Assembly: GCA_045600065.1 (NCBI GenBank)
Contig: JAZRXE010000044.1
Coordinates: 1 to 26,277 of the forward strand
Reading direction: 5' to 3'
Length of the DNA: 26,277 nucleotides
From: RGIG2707 sp045600065
GTDB lineage: Bacteria; Bacillota; Clostridia; Peptostreptococcales; Anaerovoracaceae
In this document: positions 7,176-15,280 of the stretch, in pieces
Numbering within the stretch: the first letter of the stretch is position 1
Layout: every line of letters starts with the position of its first letter
Program-made: the position numbers and the translations under genes
The notes under the pieces: model-generated
Told to the model about the DNA's origin: nothing
What the model saw: the letters and a program-made list of their open reading frames with translations, nothing else
The model's database searches: none

Positions 7176-8990
7176 ATGAAGGACAAAACCAAAAACAATT
7201 TCAGGCTCATATGGAGCTTTCTGGATGGCAGCAGGCTTCTCTTTGTGCTGAGCGTGGCTGCAGCAGGCATATCGTCTCTTATGGAGATGCTCGGCCCTCA
7301 GATCATCAGGGCTGCTCTGGACAATGCCCTTGGCGGCAAGCCCTCGGAGTTTCCGGCATGGGTCAACAGCAGGGTGGAAGCCCTGGGCGGCTTTGAGTAT
7401 CTTGCAGAGCATCTTTATCTGATGGCTATTGCCCTGATGGCTGTTGCTGCGGTCAATGTGCTCTGCCAGTATGCCAACAGAGTGTGGAACACAATGGCCT
7501 CCGAGACTCTTGTCAAGACCATGCGGGACAGGCTTTTCAGCCACATTCAGGCCTTGCCTTTTGCCTGGCATATGAACAATCAGACGGGAGACATAATACA
7601 GCGCTGCACCTCCGACGTGGATATGGTAAGGCGCTTTATCGCCGAGCAGCTGACTACCGTTTGCCGCATAGTCATAATGCTGGGCCTGTCCTTGTATTTT
7701 ATGTTTTCCATGGATCTGAGGCTTTCTCTGATCGCTTTGGCGCCCATACCCGTAATACTGATCTACTCCGTAAAATTCAGGGGAGAAATGTCGAAAAAAT
7801 TCGCGGTCTGCGACGAAAACGAGGGCATAGTATCCTCCACCGTTCAGGAAAATCTCACAGGAGTGAGGGTGGTAAGGGCCTTTGCCCGGGAGCGCAGAGA
7901 GCTTGACAGCTTTCTGGCAAAGAACAACTATTACGCAAGCCTGTGGGTGGACATGGGCAGGGTGATGGCAGGCTTCTTCAGCGTTCAGGACATGTTGACC
8001 AGCCTTCAGCTGCTGATGGTCGTGGTCTTTGGATGCAAATTCTGCGTGGAGGGCTCTTTGACCGGAGGCGAATATGTAGCCTTCCTGTCTTATAACTCCA
8101 TGCTGTCCTTCCCCATGAGGAGGCTGGGCAGGGTTATTTCGGAAATGAGCAAGGCAGGTGTATCCATAGAACGTATCGCATATATCATGAACTCTGAAGA
8201 AGAGAGGGACCGCCCCGGCTGCATCGACGCGGACATGAACGGAGACATTCGCTTTGAGCATGTGGATTTTGCCTATGAGGGAGCACCCTTGCTACTTAAG
8301 GACATAAATCTGGAGATAAAGGCAGGAAGCACTCTGGGCATACTGGGAGGCACCGGCAGCGGGAAATCCACTTTGATGCTGCTTCTGGACAAGCTTTACG
8401 AGATTCCCGAGGGCTGCGGGTGCATAAGCATAGGCGGTGTGGATATCAGGGATATACGCACCGAGCATCTGAGAAAAAACATAGCCATGGTGCTGCAGGA
8501 GCCCTTTATGTTTTCCCGTTCCATCGAGGCTAATATAGGCATAGGCGTTCCCGGGATCAGTCTTGAGGAGGTCAGAGCTGCCGCGGCTGCTGCCTGCCTG
8601 GACGATACTGTAATGGATTTCTCCAGAGGCTATGATACCTTTGTGGGCGAGCGGGGCGTGACTCTGTCCGGCGGTCAGAAGCAGAGGGCTGCCATTGCCA
8701 GAGCCCTTACGGTCAACGCTCCGATAATGATATTCGACGATTCCCTGTCTGCAGTTGATACGGAGACTGACGCAAAGATCAGGGCCGCGCTTGAGGAGCG
8801 CTTCGCGAGCGCCACTGTCATATTGATCTCTCACAGGATCACTACCCTTGCCAAGGCCGACAAGATCATAGTCATGAACAACGGCCGTATAGAGGAGCAG
8901 GGCAGCCACCAGGAGCTGTGCAGTGCCGGAGGTCTGTATCAGCGCATTTATGACATTCAGTCTGGAAACCGGGAGGCCGAAAATGAGTAA
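7176..8990 (+). CDS. ABC exporter half-transporter, subunit with the degenerate Walker B
   Basis: A 604-residue fused permease-ATPase of the multidrug/lipid exporter class. About six transmembrane helices lie in residues 15-310, then an ATPase domain with Walker A GGTGSGKST at 391-399, signature LSGGQ at 497-501 and Walker B IMIFDDSLSAVD. At the catalytic-base position it has Asp522, where Glu is normal; this marks the non-catalytic partner of heterodimeric exporters such as LmrC or TM287. The start MKDKTKNN is chosen because AGAGGA precedes it; an in-frame ATG at 7119 lies in the structured leader with no ribosome site. It overlaps the next gene by 8 bases, so the two are translationally linked and surely partners. 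The substrate is unknown. Confidence 0.92.
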   Translation: MKDKTKNNFRLIWSFLDGSRLLFVLSVAAAGISSLMEMLGPQIIRAALDNALGGKPSEFPAWVNSRVEALGGFEYLAEHLYLMAIALMAVAAVNVLCQYANRVWNTMASETLVKTMRDRLFSHIQALPFAWHMNNQTGDIIQRCTSDVDMVRRFIAEQLTTVCRIVIMLGLSLYFMFSMDLRLSLIALAPIPVILIYSVKFRGEMSKKFAVCDENEGIVSSTVQENLTGVRVVRAFARERRELDSFLAKNNYYASLWVDMGRVMAGFFSVQDMLTSLQLLMVVVFGCKFCVEGSLTGGEYVAFLSYNSMLSFPMRRLGRVISEMSKAGVSIERIAYIMNSEEERDRPGCIDADMNGDIRFEHVDFAYEGAPLLLKDINLEIKAGSTLGILGGTGSGKSTLMLLLDKLYEIPEGCGCISIGGVDIRDIRTEHLRKNIAMVLQEPFMFSRSIEANIGIGVPGISLEEVRAAAAAACLDDTVMDFSRGYDTFVGERGVTLSGGQKQRAAIARALTVNAPIMIFDDSLSAVDTETDAKIRAALEERFASATVILISHRITTLAKADKIIVMNNGRIEEQGSHQELCSAGGLYQRIYDIQSGNREAENE

Positions 8991-10812
8991 GAAAGATGAC
9001 AAAGGACTTCGCTTCTTCGGCATCCCCAAGATGATGCCTCTCATAAGAAAATACAAAAAAGAAGTGGCCGCAATATGCTTCACCAATTCCGTGGCAAGCC
9101 TGTGCTACGCCATGAATCCCGTGTTCCAGCGCTATGCCCTGAATCATTTTGTAGGTGAGGGAACCCTGGATACCCTGTGGATATTCATAGCCCTGTACGC
9201 CCTGGGCATGGGCATTATGGTGGTCTGCAATTACTTCAATACCAAGATCGCCATGGCAACTGAGGCCCTTATGAACAGGGATATGAGAAATTCCGCCTTC
9301 CGTCATCTGCAGACCCTGTCTTTTGATTACTACAACCAGAACAGCGTGGGCTACATACACGCCAGGGTCATGAGCGATACCTCCCGTATTGGGGAGCTGT
9401 TCACCTGGCAGGTAAACGACGTGGTGTTCTTCGCGCTTTACATAGTGCTGGTTGTCGGAATAATGCTGTCTGTAAATGTGGGCATGACCCTTCTGATAGC
9501 AGGCATAATCCCGGTGATCGCGGTGTTTTTCAGCTTTGCCCAGGGGCGGATGATAAATCTCAACAGAGAGGTCAGGGAGATCAATTCCAGGATCACCGGC
9601 AATTTCAACGAGGGCATAACCGGAGCGAAGACCATAAAATCACTGGTCGTAAGCCGCCGCATAGAGGATGATTTCGAAGCCGATACTGCGGCGATGCACC
9701 GCAAATCCGTGGAAAGCGCCCGGGTGCGTGCAAGTCTGGGCAGCGTGATGAATCTGGCCTCCTCCACGGCTCTGGCTCTGGTGCTCTGGAAGGGCGGGGT
9801 CATCGCGAGTACAGAGGTAGGCACCTTTTCCATGTTCATGACCTATGCCCAGAATCTGATGGAGCCTGTAAGATGGCTGGTGGACACTGTCGCCATATTC
9901 ATTACCGGGCAGGTCAATATCGAGCGCTACACAAAGCTTATGGAGACCGTGCCCAATGTCAGCGATACTCAGCAGGTGCTGGAGATCTACGGCGACTGCT
10001 TCGATCCCAGGCGCGAGAACTGGGAGGATATCAAGGGTGATATCGAGTTCAAAAATGTGGATTTCAAATATCCCGACGGCGATGAATATGTGCTGGAAAA
10101 CTTCAATCTGAAGATACCCTTCGGAACCAATCTGGCCATTGTCGGAGAGACCGGCGCCGGAAAATCAACTCTTGCCAATCTTATCTGCCGCTTCTACGAG
10201 CCCACCTGCGGGCAGGTACTCATTGACGGCGTGGACAGCAGAGAGCGTTCCCAGCTGTGGCTGCATTCGGCGCTGGGCTACGTGCTGCAGTCGCCCCATC
10301 TTTTCAGCGGCACCATAAGAGACAATCTCAAATACGGCAACGACGATGCAACGGATGAGGACATCATGGCAGCTCTGGATCTGGTATCCGCTCGCTCTGT
10401 TGTTGCAAAGCTGGAAAAAGGCCTGGACAGCCAGGTGGGCGAGGGCGGAGACATGCTCTCCACAGGAGAAAAGCAGCTGCTTTCCTTTGCCAGGGCCATA
10501 CTTGCAGATCCGCGCATCATAGTGCTGGACGAGGCCACGGCCTCTGTGGATACCATCACCGAGCAGAAGATACAGGCGGCAATAGATACAGTGATACGGG
10601 GCCGCACATCCATTGTGATAGCCCACCGTCTTTCCACCGTCAGAAACGCCGATATGATACTTGTCGTCAGCGGAGGAAGGATAGTCGAGCAGGGCAGGCA
10701 CGATGAGCTTCTGGCTGCAAAGGGCCAATATTACCGCCTGTGGACCAGGCAGTACGAGGATGAGGCCACCAGCATGGAGTTCAAGCAGGCCATGGAGCGT
10801 CAGGCTGATTGA
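8983..10812 (+). CDS. ABC exporter half-transporter, catalytic-site subunit
   Basis: This 609-residue half-transporter is the partner of the preceding gene. Six transmembrane segments occupy about residues 30-320. The ATPase domain has Walker A GETGAGKST at 388-396, a divergent signature LSTGE at 492-496 and a canonical Walker B IIVLDEATASVD with Glu517. In the heterodimer, its Walker A/B paired with the LSGGQ of the first subunit would form the active ATP site. Its altered LSTGE with Asp522 of the first subunit would form the degenerate one. The start MSKKDDKG has GGGAGG just ahead and overlaps the end of the upstream gene by 8 bases. The exporter probably removes drugs, peptides or lipids; the substrate cannot be read from the sequence. 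Confidence 0.92.
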   Translation: MSKKDDKGLRFFGIPKMMPLIRKYKKEVAAICFTNSVASLCYAMNPVFQRYALNHFVGEGTLDTLWIFIALYALGMGIMVVCNYFNTKIAMATEALMNRDMRNSAFRHLQTLSFDYYNQNSVGYIHARVMSDTSRIGELFTWQVNDVVFFALYIVLVVGIMLSVNVGMTLLIAGIIPVIAVFFSFAQGRMINLNREVREINSRITGNFNEGITGAKTIKSLVVSRRIEDDFEADTAAMHRKSVESARVRASLGSVMNLASSTALALVLWKGGVIASTEVGTFSMFMTYAQNLMEPVRWLVDTVAIFITGQVNIERYTKLMETVPNVSDTQQVLEIYGDCFDPRRENWEDIKGDIEFKNVDFKYPDGDEYVLENFNLKIPFGTNLAIVGETGAGKSTLANLICRFYEPTCGQVLIDGVDSRERSQLWLHSALGYVLQSPHLFSGTIRDNLKYGNDDATDEDIMAALDLVSARSVVAKLEKGLDSQVGEGGDMLSTGEKQLLSFARAILADPRIIVLDEATASVDTITEQKIQAAIDTVIRGRTSIVIAHRLSTVRNADMILVVSGGRIVEQGRHDELLAAKGQYYRLWTRQYEDEATSMEFKQAMERQAD

Positions 10813-10870
10813 TCTGCAGATACGGCAGCTATCCATCGGATTTACTCAGCAATTAAAGGGTGCACAAGTG

Positions 10871-10923
10871 CACAAGGGGACGGTGTTTCTGTGCTTTGCG
10901 CACAGAAGAACCGTCCCCTTGTG
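10871..10923. repeat. 53-base palindrome of the GGGGACGG type between convergent genes
   Basis: Arms of 24 bases (10871-10894 and 10900-10923) match at 22 positions and flank a five-base loop. The core CAAGGGGACGGT is shared with the truncated copy after guaA. The element lies between the exporter stop at 10812 and the convergent psuG stop at 10930. It has no T-run, so it is more a mobile-type palindromic repeat than a standard terminator, though such a stem may well end transcription from both sides. Confidence 0.7.
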
Positions 10924-10929
10924 TCTCGT

Positions 10930-11847
10930 CTACATTTTGCTCAGGGCAGCCGCTATCCTGGCGGCGCAGCGGGCGTTGTTAAGCGCCAGCATTACATTGG
11001 TATCCAGGCTTTCCCCGCCGGTCAGTTCCACTATCTTTGCAAGCAGGAAGGGGGTAATGTTTTTGCCCCTTACTCCGGCGGAATCGGCATCGGCCAGCGC
11101 CTGTCTGATGATGCCTTCCATATAGTCGAAATCCTGGGCGTATTCCTCCGGCACCGGGTTGCCGACCAGCATGCCGCCCTGAAGGCCGAGATCTGAAGAC
11201 GCCTTGATGATGCGGGCTATGTCTTCCTCGTCCTTTGCGGCGTAATCCACCTTATATCCGCTCTTTCTGCAGTAGAAGGCCGGGAAGTCCCCGGTCCTGT
11301 TGCCTATAACCGGCACCCCCATGGTCTCCAGGTATTCCAGGGTGCGGCCTATGTCCAGAATCTGCTTGGCTCCGGCGCAGACCACGCATACGGGGGTGTG
11401 GCCCAGCTCCTGAAGATCAGCGGAGATATCCATGGTCTCCTGACCGTTTCTGTGTACTCCGCCTATGCCTCCTGTGGCAAAGACCTTGATGCCTGCCATG
11501 TGGGCGCACATCATGGTGGACGCCACTGTGGTGGCTCCCGTGCGGCCCTGGGCCAGGTATACCGCAAAATCCCTGCGGCTGACCTTGCCAACGTTTTCTG
11601 CCCGGCACATGGTCTCAAGATCTGTCTTGTCCAGACCGACCTTGATCTTTCCGCCTATAAGGGCCATGGTTGCGGGGACTGCGCCCTCCGCTCTGACGGT
11701 CTCTTCGACTCTTGCCGCGAAATCCAGGTTACGGGGATAGGGCATTCCGTGGCTGAGTATGGTGCTTTCGAGCGCCACCACGGGCTTGCCTTCTTCCAGT
11801 GCCCGGGCGATTTCGGGCTTTATATCCATGTATTTTCCGATATCCAT
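10930..11847 (-). CDS. psuG: Pseudouridine-5'-phosphate glycosidase
   Basis: The 305-residue enzyme of the PsuG/IndA family splits pseudouridine 5'-phosphate into uracil and ribose 5-phosphate. Family hallmarks are VALESTILSHGMPYP near the N-terminus (Glu27), GRTGATTVASTM at about 101-112, the metal-site region ATGGIGGVHR and DISADL, the likely Schiff-base Lys161 in CAGAKQILDIG, and NPVPEE. The start follows a strong GGAGG. Two nearby ATGs exist (MDIGKYMDIK) and the first fits the ribosome site better. It is the last gene of the galK-galM-psuG series, 103 bases after galM. The usual partner, pseudouridine kinase PsuK, is not next to it, which is unusual. Function is clear; its reason for sitting with galactose genes is not. 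Confidence 0.93.
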   Translation of the reverse strand: MDIGKYMDIKPEIARALEEGKPVVALESTILSHGMPYPRNLDFAARVEETVRAEGAVPATMALIGGKIKVGLDKTDLETMCRAENVGKVSRRDFAVYLAQGRTGATTVASTMMCAHMAGIKVFATGGIGGVHRNGQETMDISADLQELGHTPVCVVCAGAKQILDIGRTLEYLETMGVPVIGNRTGDFPAFYCRKSGYKVDYAAKDEEDIARIIKASSDLGLQGGMLVGNPVPEEYAQDFDYMEGIIRQALADADSAGVRGKNITPFLLAKIVELTGGESLDTNVMLALNNARCAARIAAALSKM

Positions 11848-11868
11848 TTTATCCTCCGTGTTGATCCG

Positions 11869-11914
11869 GGCAGGCAGTCCGATCTCTGCTCCGGCATTGG
11901 GAAATCTGCCTGCC
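11869..11914 (-). promoter_or_regulatory. 9-bp inverted repeat in the galM-psuG gap
   Basis: GGCAGGCAG (11869-11877) and CTGCCTGCC (11906-11914) are perfect complements 28 bases apart. They lie between the galM stop and the psuG ribosome site. In RNA this would form a stable stem that could limit read-through or protect the psuG message. No T-run follows on the minus strand. Confidence 0.4.
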
Positions 11915-11950
11915 GTTTATAGTTTATATGCGTCCCGCTTTTGAACGGAC

Positions 11951-12889
11951 TTATTCGAATCTGTACAAAATACTTTTTTTGAATGTTTCTCCGGGCAGCA
12001 GAACCGCAGACGGAAAATCCGGCCTGTTGGGGCTGTCGGGGAAGAATTCCGGCTCTGCCGCAAAGCCTGCATAAGGATGATGGGCTGCGGCCAGATCCTG
12101 CCCGGTATAAAGCTGCAGTGCCGGAAAATCCGTATAAATGCTGAGCGTGACACCCGATGCCGACGCCGTAAGAGCCGGGACAGCCGAAGAGGTATACTTG
12201 CTCTCGGCGCATTCGCTGCGCAGAATAAAGGCTGTATCGTAGCCTTGGCCTATCTTCCGGAGTTTTCTGAAATCGTTCCGTCCCTCTGCCGGGCAGCGCT
12301 TTTCGGGTATAAGCTGAGCGTCGACCGAAAGATATTCATCGGCGGCAATGTACAGCCGGTGGTCGAGTATGCTGTGTGATCCGTCCAGATTGAAATACAT
12401 ATGGCTGGTCGGAGCAAATACCGTAGGCTTGTCGCAGGTCCCGCAGAAGCTCAGCTGCAGGCTGTCGTCCTTCAGCCGGTAGCAGACCTTTGCGCAAAGC
12501 TCTCCGGGAAAACCGTTTTCACCGTCAGGAGAAATATATGTGAGCTCCACTGCGTTTTCATCTATCACCCGCGCCGTCCAGACTCTGCTGTCGAAGCTCT
12601 TTGACCCTCCGTGAAGGGTGTTACCGTTCTCGTTGGCATCCAGCTCAAAGCGCTTTGAGCCGAGCTCGAAAGCAGCGCCCTTGATGCGGTTTGCATAGCG
12701 GCCCACGATGCCTCCTATGTGCCAGCTTGCGCTCAGGTATTCTTCCGGAGTATCGTAGCCCAGGCAAAGCTCTCTTCCGTCAAGCTTTACCGACAGGCAC
12801 ACGGCTCCCAGGGTGCAGACGCTGACGCTGAGCCTGCCGCTGCTGATGATGTATTTATCGTACTGTCCGAATTTTTCTTCTGTGATCAT
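11951..12889 (-). CDS. galM: Aldose 1-epimerase (galactose mutarotase)
   Basis: The 312-residue cytosolic enzyme interconverts alpha and beta galactose (or glucose), feeding GalK with the alpha anomer. Conserved features run in order: GRYANRIKGAAF (Arg68), GNTLHGG (His93), TSHMYFNLDG (catalytic acid His163), GQGYDTAF (Asp218) and AEPEFFPDSPNRPDFP (catalytic base Glu279). Length is slightly under the usual 330-350. The start MITEEKFG is preferred over an ATG 14 codons upstream, which lies inside the end of galK; AAAGGA precedes the chosen one. It follows galK by 20 bases in the same operon. Its likely sugar is galactose, from its neighbours. Confidence 0.93.
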   Translation of the reverse strand: MITEEKFGQYDKYIISSGRLSVSVCTLGAVCLSVKLDGRELCLGYDTPEEYLSASWHIGGIVGRYANRIKGAAFELGSKRFELDANENGNTLHGGSKSFDSRVWTARVIDENAVELTYISPDGENGFPGELCAKVCYRLKDDSLQLSFCGTCDKPTVFAPTSHMYFNLDGSHSILDHRLYIAADEYLSVDAQLIPEKRCPAEGRNDFRKLRKIGQGYDTAFILRSECAESKYTSSAVPALTASASGVTLSIYTDFPALQLYTGQDLAAAHHPYAGFAAEPEFFPDSPNRPDFPSAVLLPGETFKKSILYRFE

Positions 12890-12909
12890 TGCTTGTCCTT
12901 TCGAAAAGC

Positions 12910-14085
12910 TTAGAGCTCTTCCATAAGGCATGCGCCCCGGCTTCTGATGCTTACCGTTTTGCAGCAGCCCTTACCCAGCAGGGCTTCCATGGAAGCTGTA
13001 AAGTCTTTCAGATCCGCCAGAGGCACAAAGGCTTCCAGCGTGCCTGCAAAGCCTCCGCCCTGAACTCTGCACGCGCCCCTGCCGCCAAGCAAGCGCTCAG
13101 CCAGTGCAAGGGCAAGAGCCATGTCCTGATGCTCTATGTATCCTGCGGGGGTCACATTCTGAAGCATGCGCCAGGAGGAAAGGCCGCTGTCCCTGACAAG
13201 CTCCAGAAAGGCTCCGAAGTCACCGCCTTCCAGGGCCATGCACTGCCTGTCGACCCTTCTGTTTTCCTCGTAAATATGCAGGGCTCTCATAACCGCCCTG
13301 TCTCCGCAGCATTCCCTGACACGGGGAAGATTGTTTAAAAATTCCTGTTCGTCGGTGTCTCTGAGGTAGTCTTTTCCGAAGAAGCTGCACACTGATCTCA
13401 GCTCGGTGGTTATGGCCGCGTATTCGTCGGTCAGTCCCGCGTGATCCGCTCCGCAGTTCACAATGCAGAGGGCGTATCCGCAGCCGGAAAAATCGAAGAC
13501 TACGGGCTTTATCACCGGCTGCTCAGGATCTCTGAAATCTATTGTAATAAAGCCTCCCACGGCGCTTGCCATCTGATCCATAAGGCCGCAGGGCTTGCCG
13601 AAGTATTCGTTTTCGGCATATTGGGCTATGCGGGCTGTTTCCGGAGCGGTTTTCCCGAAGCCTCCCAGGCAGTTTATTATGGTGGCAATAAGGACCTCAA
13701 ATGCCGCGGAGCTGGATAATCCGCTGCCCTGAGCCACATCCGAACGGACATAGGCATCAAAGCCCGGGACGCTGCCGTCCCTTGCAAAGGCTGCTGCCAC
13801 ACCCCTTATAAGTGCCGTGGTGCTGCCGACCTCTTCGGAATGTTTGCTGAAATCCCCGAGATCCACCGTGTTGAGTCCGTATCCTTCTGAAAATACATTG
13901 ATTTCGGACTTCCCGTTAAGGGCCGCAGCCGCTCTGCAGTCTATGTCCAGGGCCGCCGCCAGCACCTTGCCGTGCTGGTGATCCGTGTGATTACCGCCTA
14001 TTTCGCTTCTTCCCGGGGCGGAAAAGATAAATTTCGCGTCATAGCCGTATTTCTCGTAAAAATTACTGATTAATGTATTGTTCAT
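12910..14085 (-). CDS. galK: Galactokinase
   Basis: The 391-residue GHMP-family kinase phosphorylates alpha-D-galactose to galactose 1-phosphate, the first Leloir step. Motif 1 is PGRSEIGGNHTDHQHG (24-39), a clostridial variant of the usual GRVNLIGEHTDY. The ATP loop GSGLSSSAAFEV is at about 120-131, the catalytic Asp170 region reads CGLMDQMASAVGG, and motif 3 is VQGGGFAGT near the C-terminus. AGAGGAAAT precedes the ATG. It heads the minus-strand set galK-galM-psuG and is divergent from mglB, with 115 bases between. galT and galE are not in this window, so the next steps must be encoded elsewhere. Confidence 0.95.
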   Translation of the reverse strand: MNNTLISNFYEKYGYDAKFIFSAPGRSEIGGNHTDHQHGKVLAAALDIDCRAAAALNGKSEINVFSEGYGLNTVDLGDFSKHSEEVGSTTALIRGVAAAFARDGSVPGFDAYVRSDVAQGSGLSSSAAFEVLIATIINCLGGFGKTAPETARIAQYAENEYFGKPCGLMDQMASAVGGFITIDFRDPEQPVIKPVVFDFSGCGYALCIVNCGADHAGLTDEYAAITTELRSVCSFFGKDYLRDTDEQEFLNNLPRVRECCGDRAVMRALHIYEENRRVDRQCMALEGGDFGAFLELVRDSGLSSWRMLQNVTPAGYIEHQDMALALALAERLLGGRGACRVQGGGFAGTLEAFVPLADLKDFTASMEALLGKGCCKTVSIRSRGACLMEEL

Positions 14086-14115
14086 GTTTATTTCCTCTTT
14101 AAAAAATCCTATCCT

Positions 14116-14145
14116 ATATTAACCATCTTGCAAGTGTTTTGGCAA
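14116..14145 (-). promoter_or_regulatory. Candidate galK promoter
   Basis: On the minus strand TTGCCA (14145-14140) is followed after 18 bases by TAATAT (14121-14116), about 30 bases upstream of galK. It overlaps the mglB promoter on the other strand, so binding at one could block the other. Confidence 0.5.
14127..14134. promoter_or_regulatory. CTTGCAAG palindrome, candidate shared operator of gal and mgl
   Basis: This perfect 8-bp palindrome covers the -35 box of the mglB promoter and lies inside the spacer of the galK promoter. That is where a LacI-family or similar galactose-responsive regulator could control both operons. No regulator gene is in the window, so this is inference. Confidence 0.3.
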
Positions 14146-14156
14146 TGGGTTAAAAT
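14128..14156 (+). promoter_or_regulatory. Candidate mglBAC promoter
   Basis: TTGCAA (14128-14133), a 17-base spacer and TAAAAT (14151-14156) lie 44 bases before the mglB ATG. GGAGGA follows as ribosome site. Confidence 0.6.
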
Positions 14157-14200
14157 ATTTCCGCAAGTTATTTTCTAATTTGTAGGAGGAAATATTTCAA

Positions 14201-15202
14201 ATGAAGAAAGTATTGGCACTTGTTCTCGCTATGGCAATGGTATTCAGCCTTGCAGCATGCGGCGAGAAGAAGGAAGAACCCGAAGCAGCCACCGTTACCG
14301 AATACAACGTTGGCGTTGCTATCTATCAGTTCGACGATAACTTCATGACTCTTTACAGAAACGAGATCGAGAGCTACTTCAAGACCCTCGAGAGCGACAC
14401 TGTAAAGTATAATCTGACTATCGTTGACAGCAAGAACGACATGGGCGAGCAGTCCAACCAGATCGATAACTTCATTACTCAGGGAATGGATGCTATCATT
14501 CTGAATCTGGTCCAGACCTCTTCCGCAGATTCTATTATCGATAAGGTAGTAGAAGCCGGTATCCCCCTCGTTCTGATCAACAGAGAGCCTCTTGGTGAAA
14601 ACGGCGACGAATCCTATGCGGGAATCCTCGACAACGCCAAGGTTTGCTACGTAGGCGCTGACGCACGTCAGTCCGGTACCTTCCAGGGCCAGATCGTTGC
14701 TGAACTGGAAAACCACGGCGACATCAACGGCGACGGCAAGATCTCTTACATCATGATCGAAGGCGACCCCGAAAACGTTGACGCTCAGTACAGGACCGAG
14801 TATTCCGTCAAGGCTCTGACCGATGCCGGATACGAAGTTGAACAGCTGGACGATCAGGTAGGCAACTGGGCTCAGGCTAAGGGCGAGGAGATCACTGCCA
14901 ACGCTCTGGCTAAGTTCGGCGATGCTATCGAGGTTGTATTCTGCAACAACGATGCCATGGCTCTGGGCGCAGCCGCAGCAATCACCGCTGCAGGCAGAAC
15001 CGTAGGAACTGACATCTATCTGCTTGGTGTAGACGCTCTGAGTGAGTGTGTTGAAATGGTAGAGAACGGCGAAATGACCGGTACCGTACTCAACGACCAC
15101 ATCGGACAGTCCCATACCGCAGTAGACGTAACTGTATCCCTGCTCAACGGAGAAGAGATCCAGAACTACTACTGGGTTGACTATGTAAAGGTCACCGAGT
15201 AA
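14201..15202 (+). CDS. mglB: Galactose/methylgalactoside ABC transporter substrate-binding lipoprotein
   Basis: A 333-residue sugar-binding protein tethered outside the membrane by a lipid (signal MKKVLALVLAMAM, lipobox LAAC, Cys20). After the anchor it follows the periplasmic-binding-protein fold of E. coli MglB: sugar-contact segment YQFDDNFM (42-49), the INREP segment, and the calcium-binding loop DINGDGKIS (174-182), which corresponds to the EF-hand-like loop of MglB. CNNDAMALGA and the LLGVDAL segment complete the site. It delivers galactose or glucose to MglAC. GGAGGAAATATT precedes the start. A strong hairpin directly after the stop probably makes this gene more expressed than mglA and mglC. 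Confidence 0.92.
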   Translation: MKKVLALVLAMAMVFSLAACGEKKEEPEAATVTEYNVGVAIYQFDDNFMTLYRNEIESYFKTLESDTVKYNLTIVDSKNDMGEQSNQIDNFITQGMDAIILNLVQTSSADSIIDKVVEAGIPLVLINREPLGENGDESYAGILDNAKVCYVGADARQSGTFQGQIVAELENHGDINGDGKISYIMIEGDPENVDAQYRTEYSVKALTDAGYEVEQLDDQVGNWAQAKGEEITANALAKFGDAIEVVFCNNDAMALGAAAAITAAGRTVGTDIYLLGVDALSECVEMVENGEMTGTVLNDHIGQSHTAVDVTVSLLNGEEIQNYYWVDYVKVTE

Positions 15203-15213
15203 GAGCACCCTTT

Positions 15214-15243
15214 GCGGGTGAGCATAAGCTCACCCGCTTTTTT
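15214..15243 (+). terminator. Intrinsic terminator/attenuator between mglB and mglA
   Basis: A perfect 10-bp stem, GCGGGTGAGC (15214-15223) with GCTCACCCGC (15228-15237), has a four-base loop and six T. It begins 11 bases after the mglB stop. Partial termination here would give excess binding protein over the membrane complex. Confidence 0.9.
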
Positions 15244-15280
15244 GTGTAAGCAGAACGCAAACCGGAAACGGAGGAACAAA

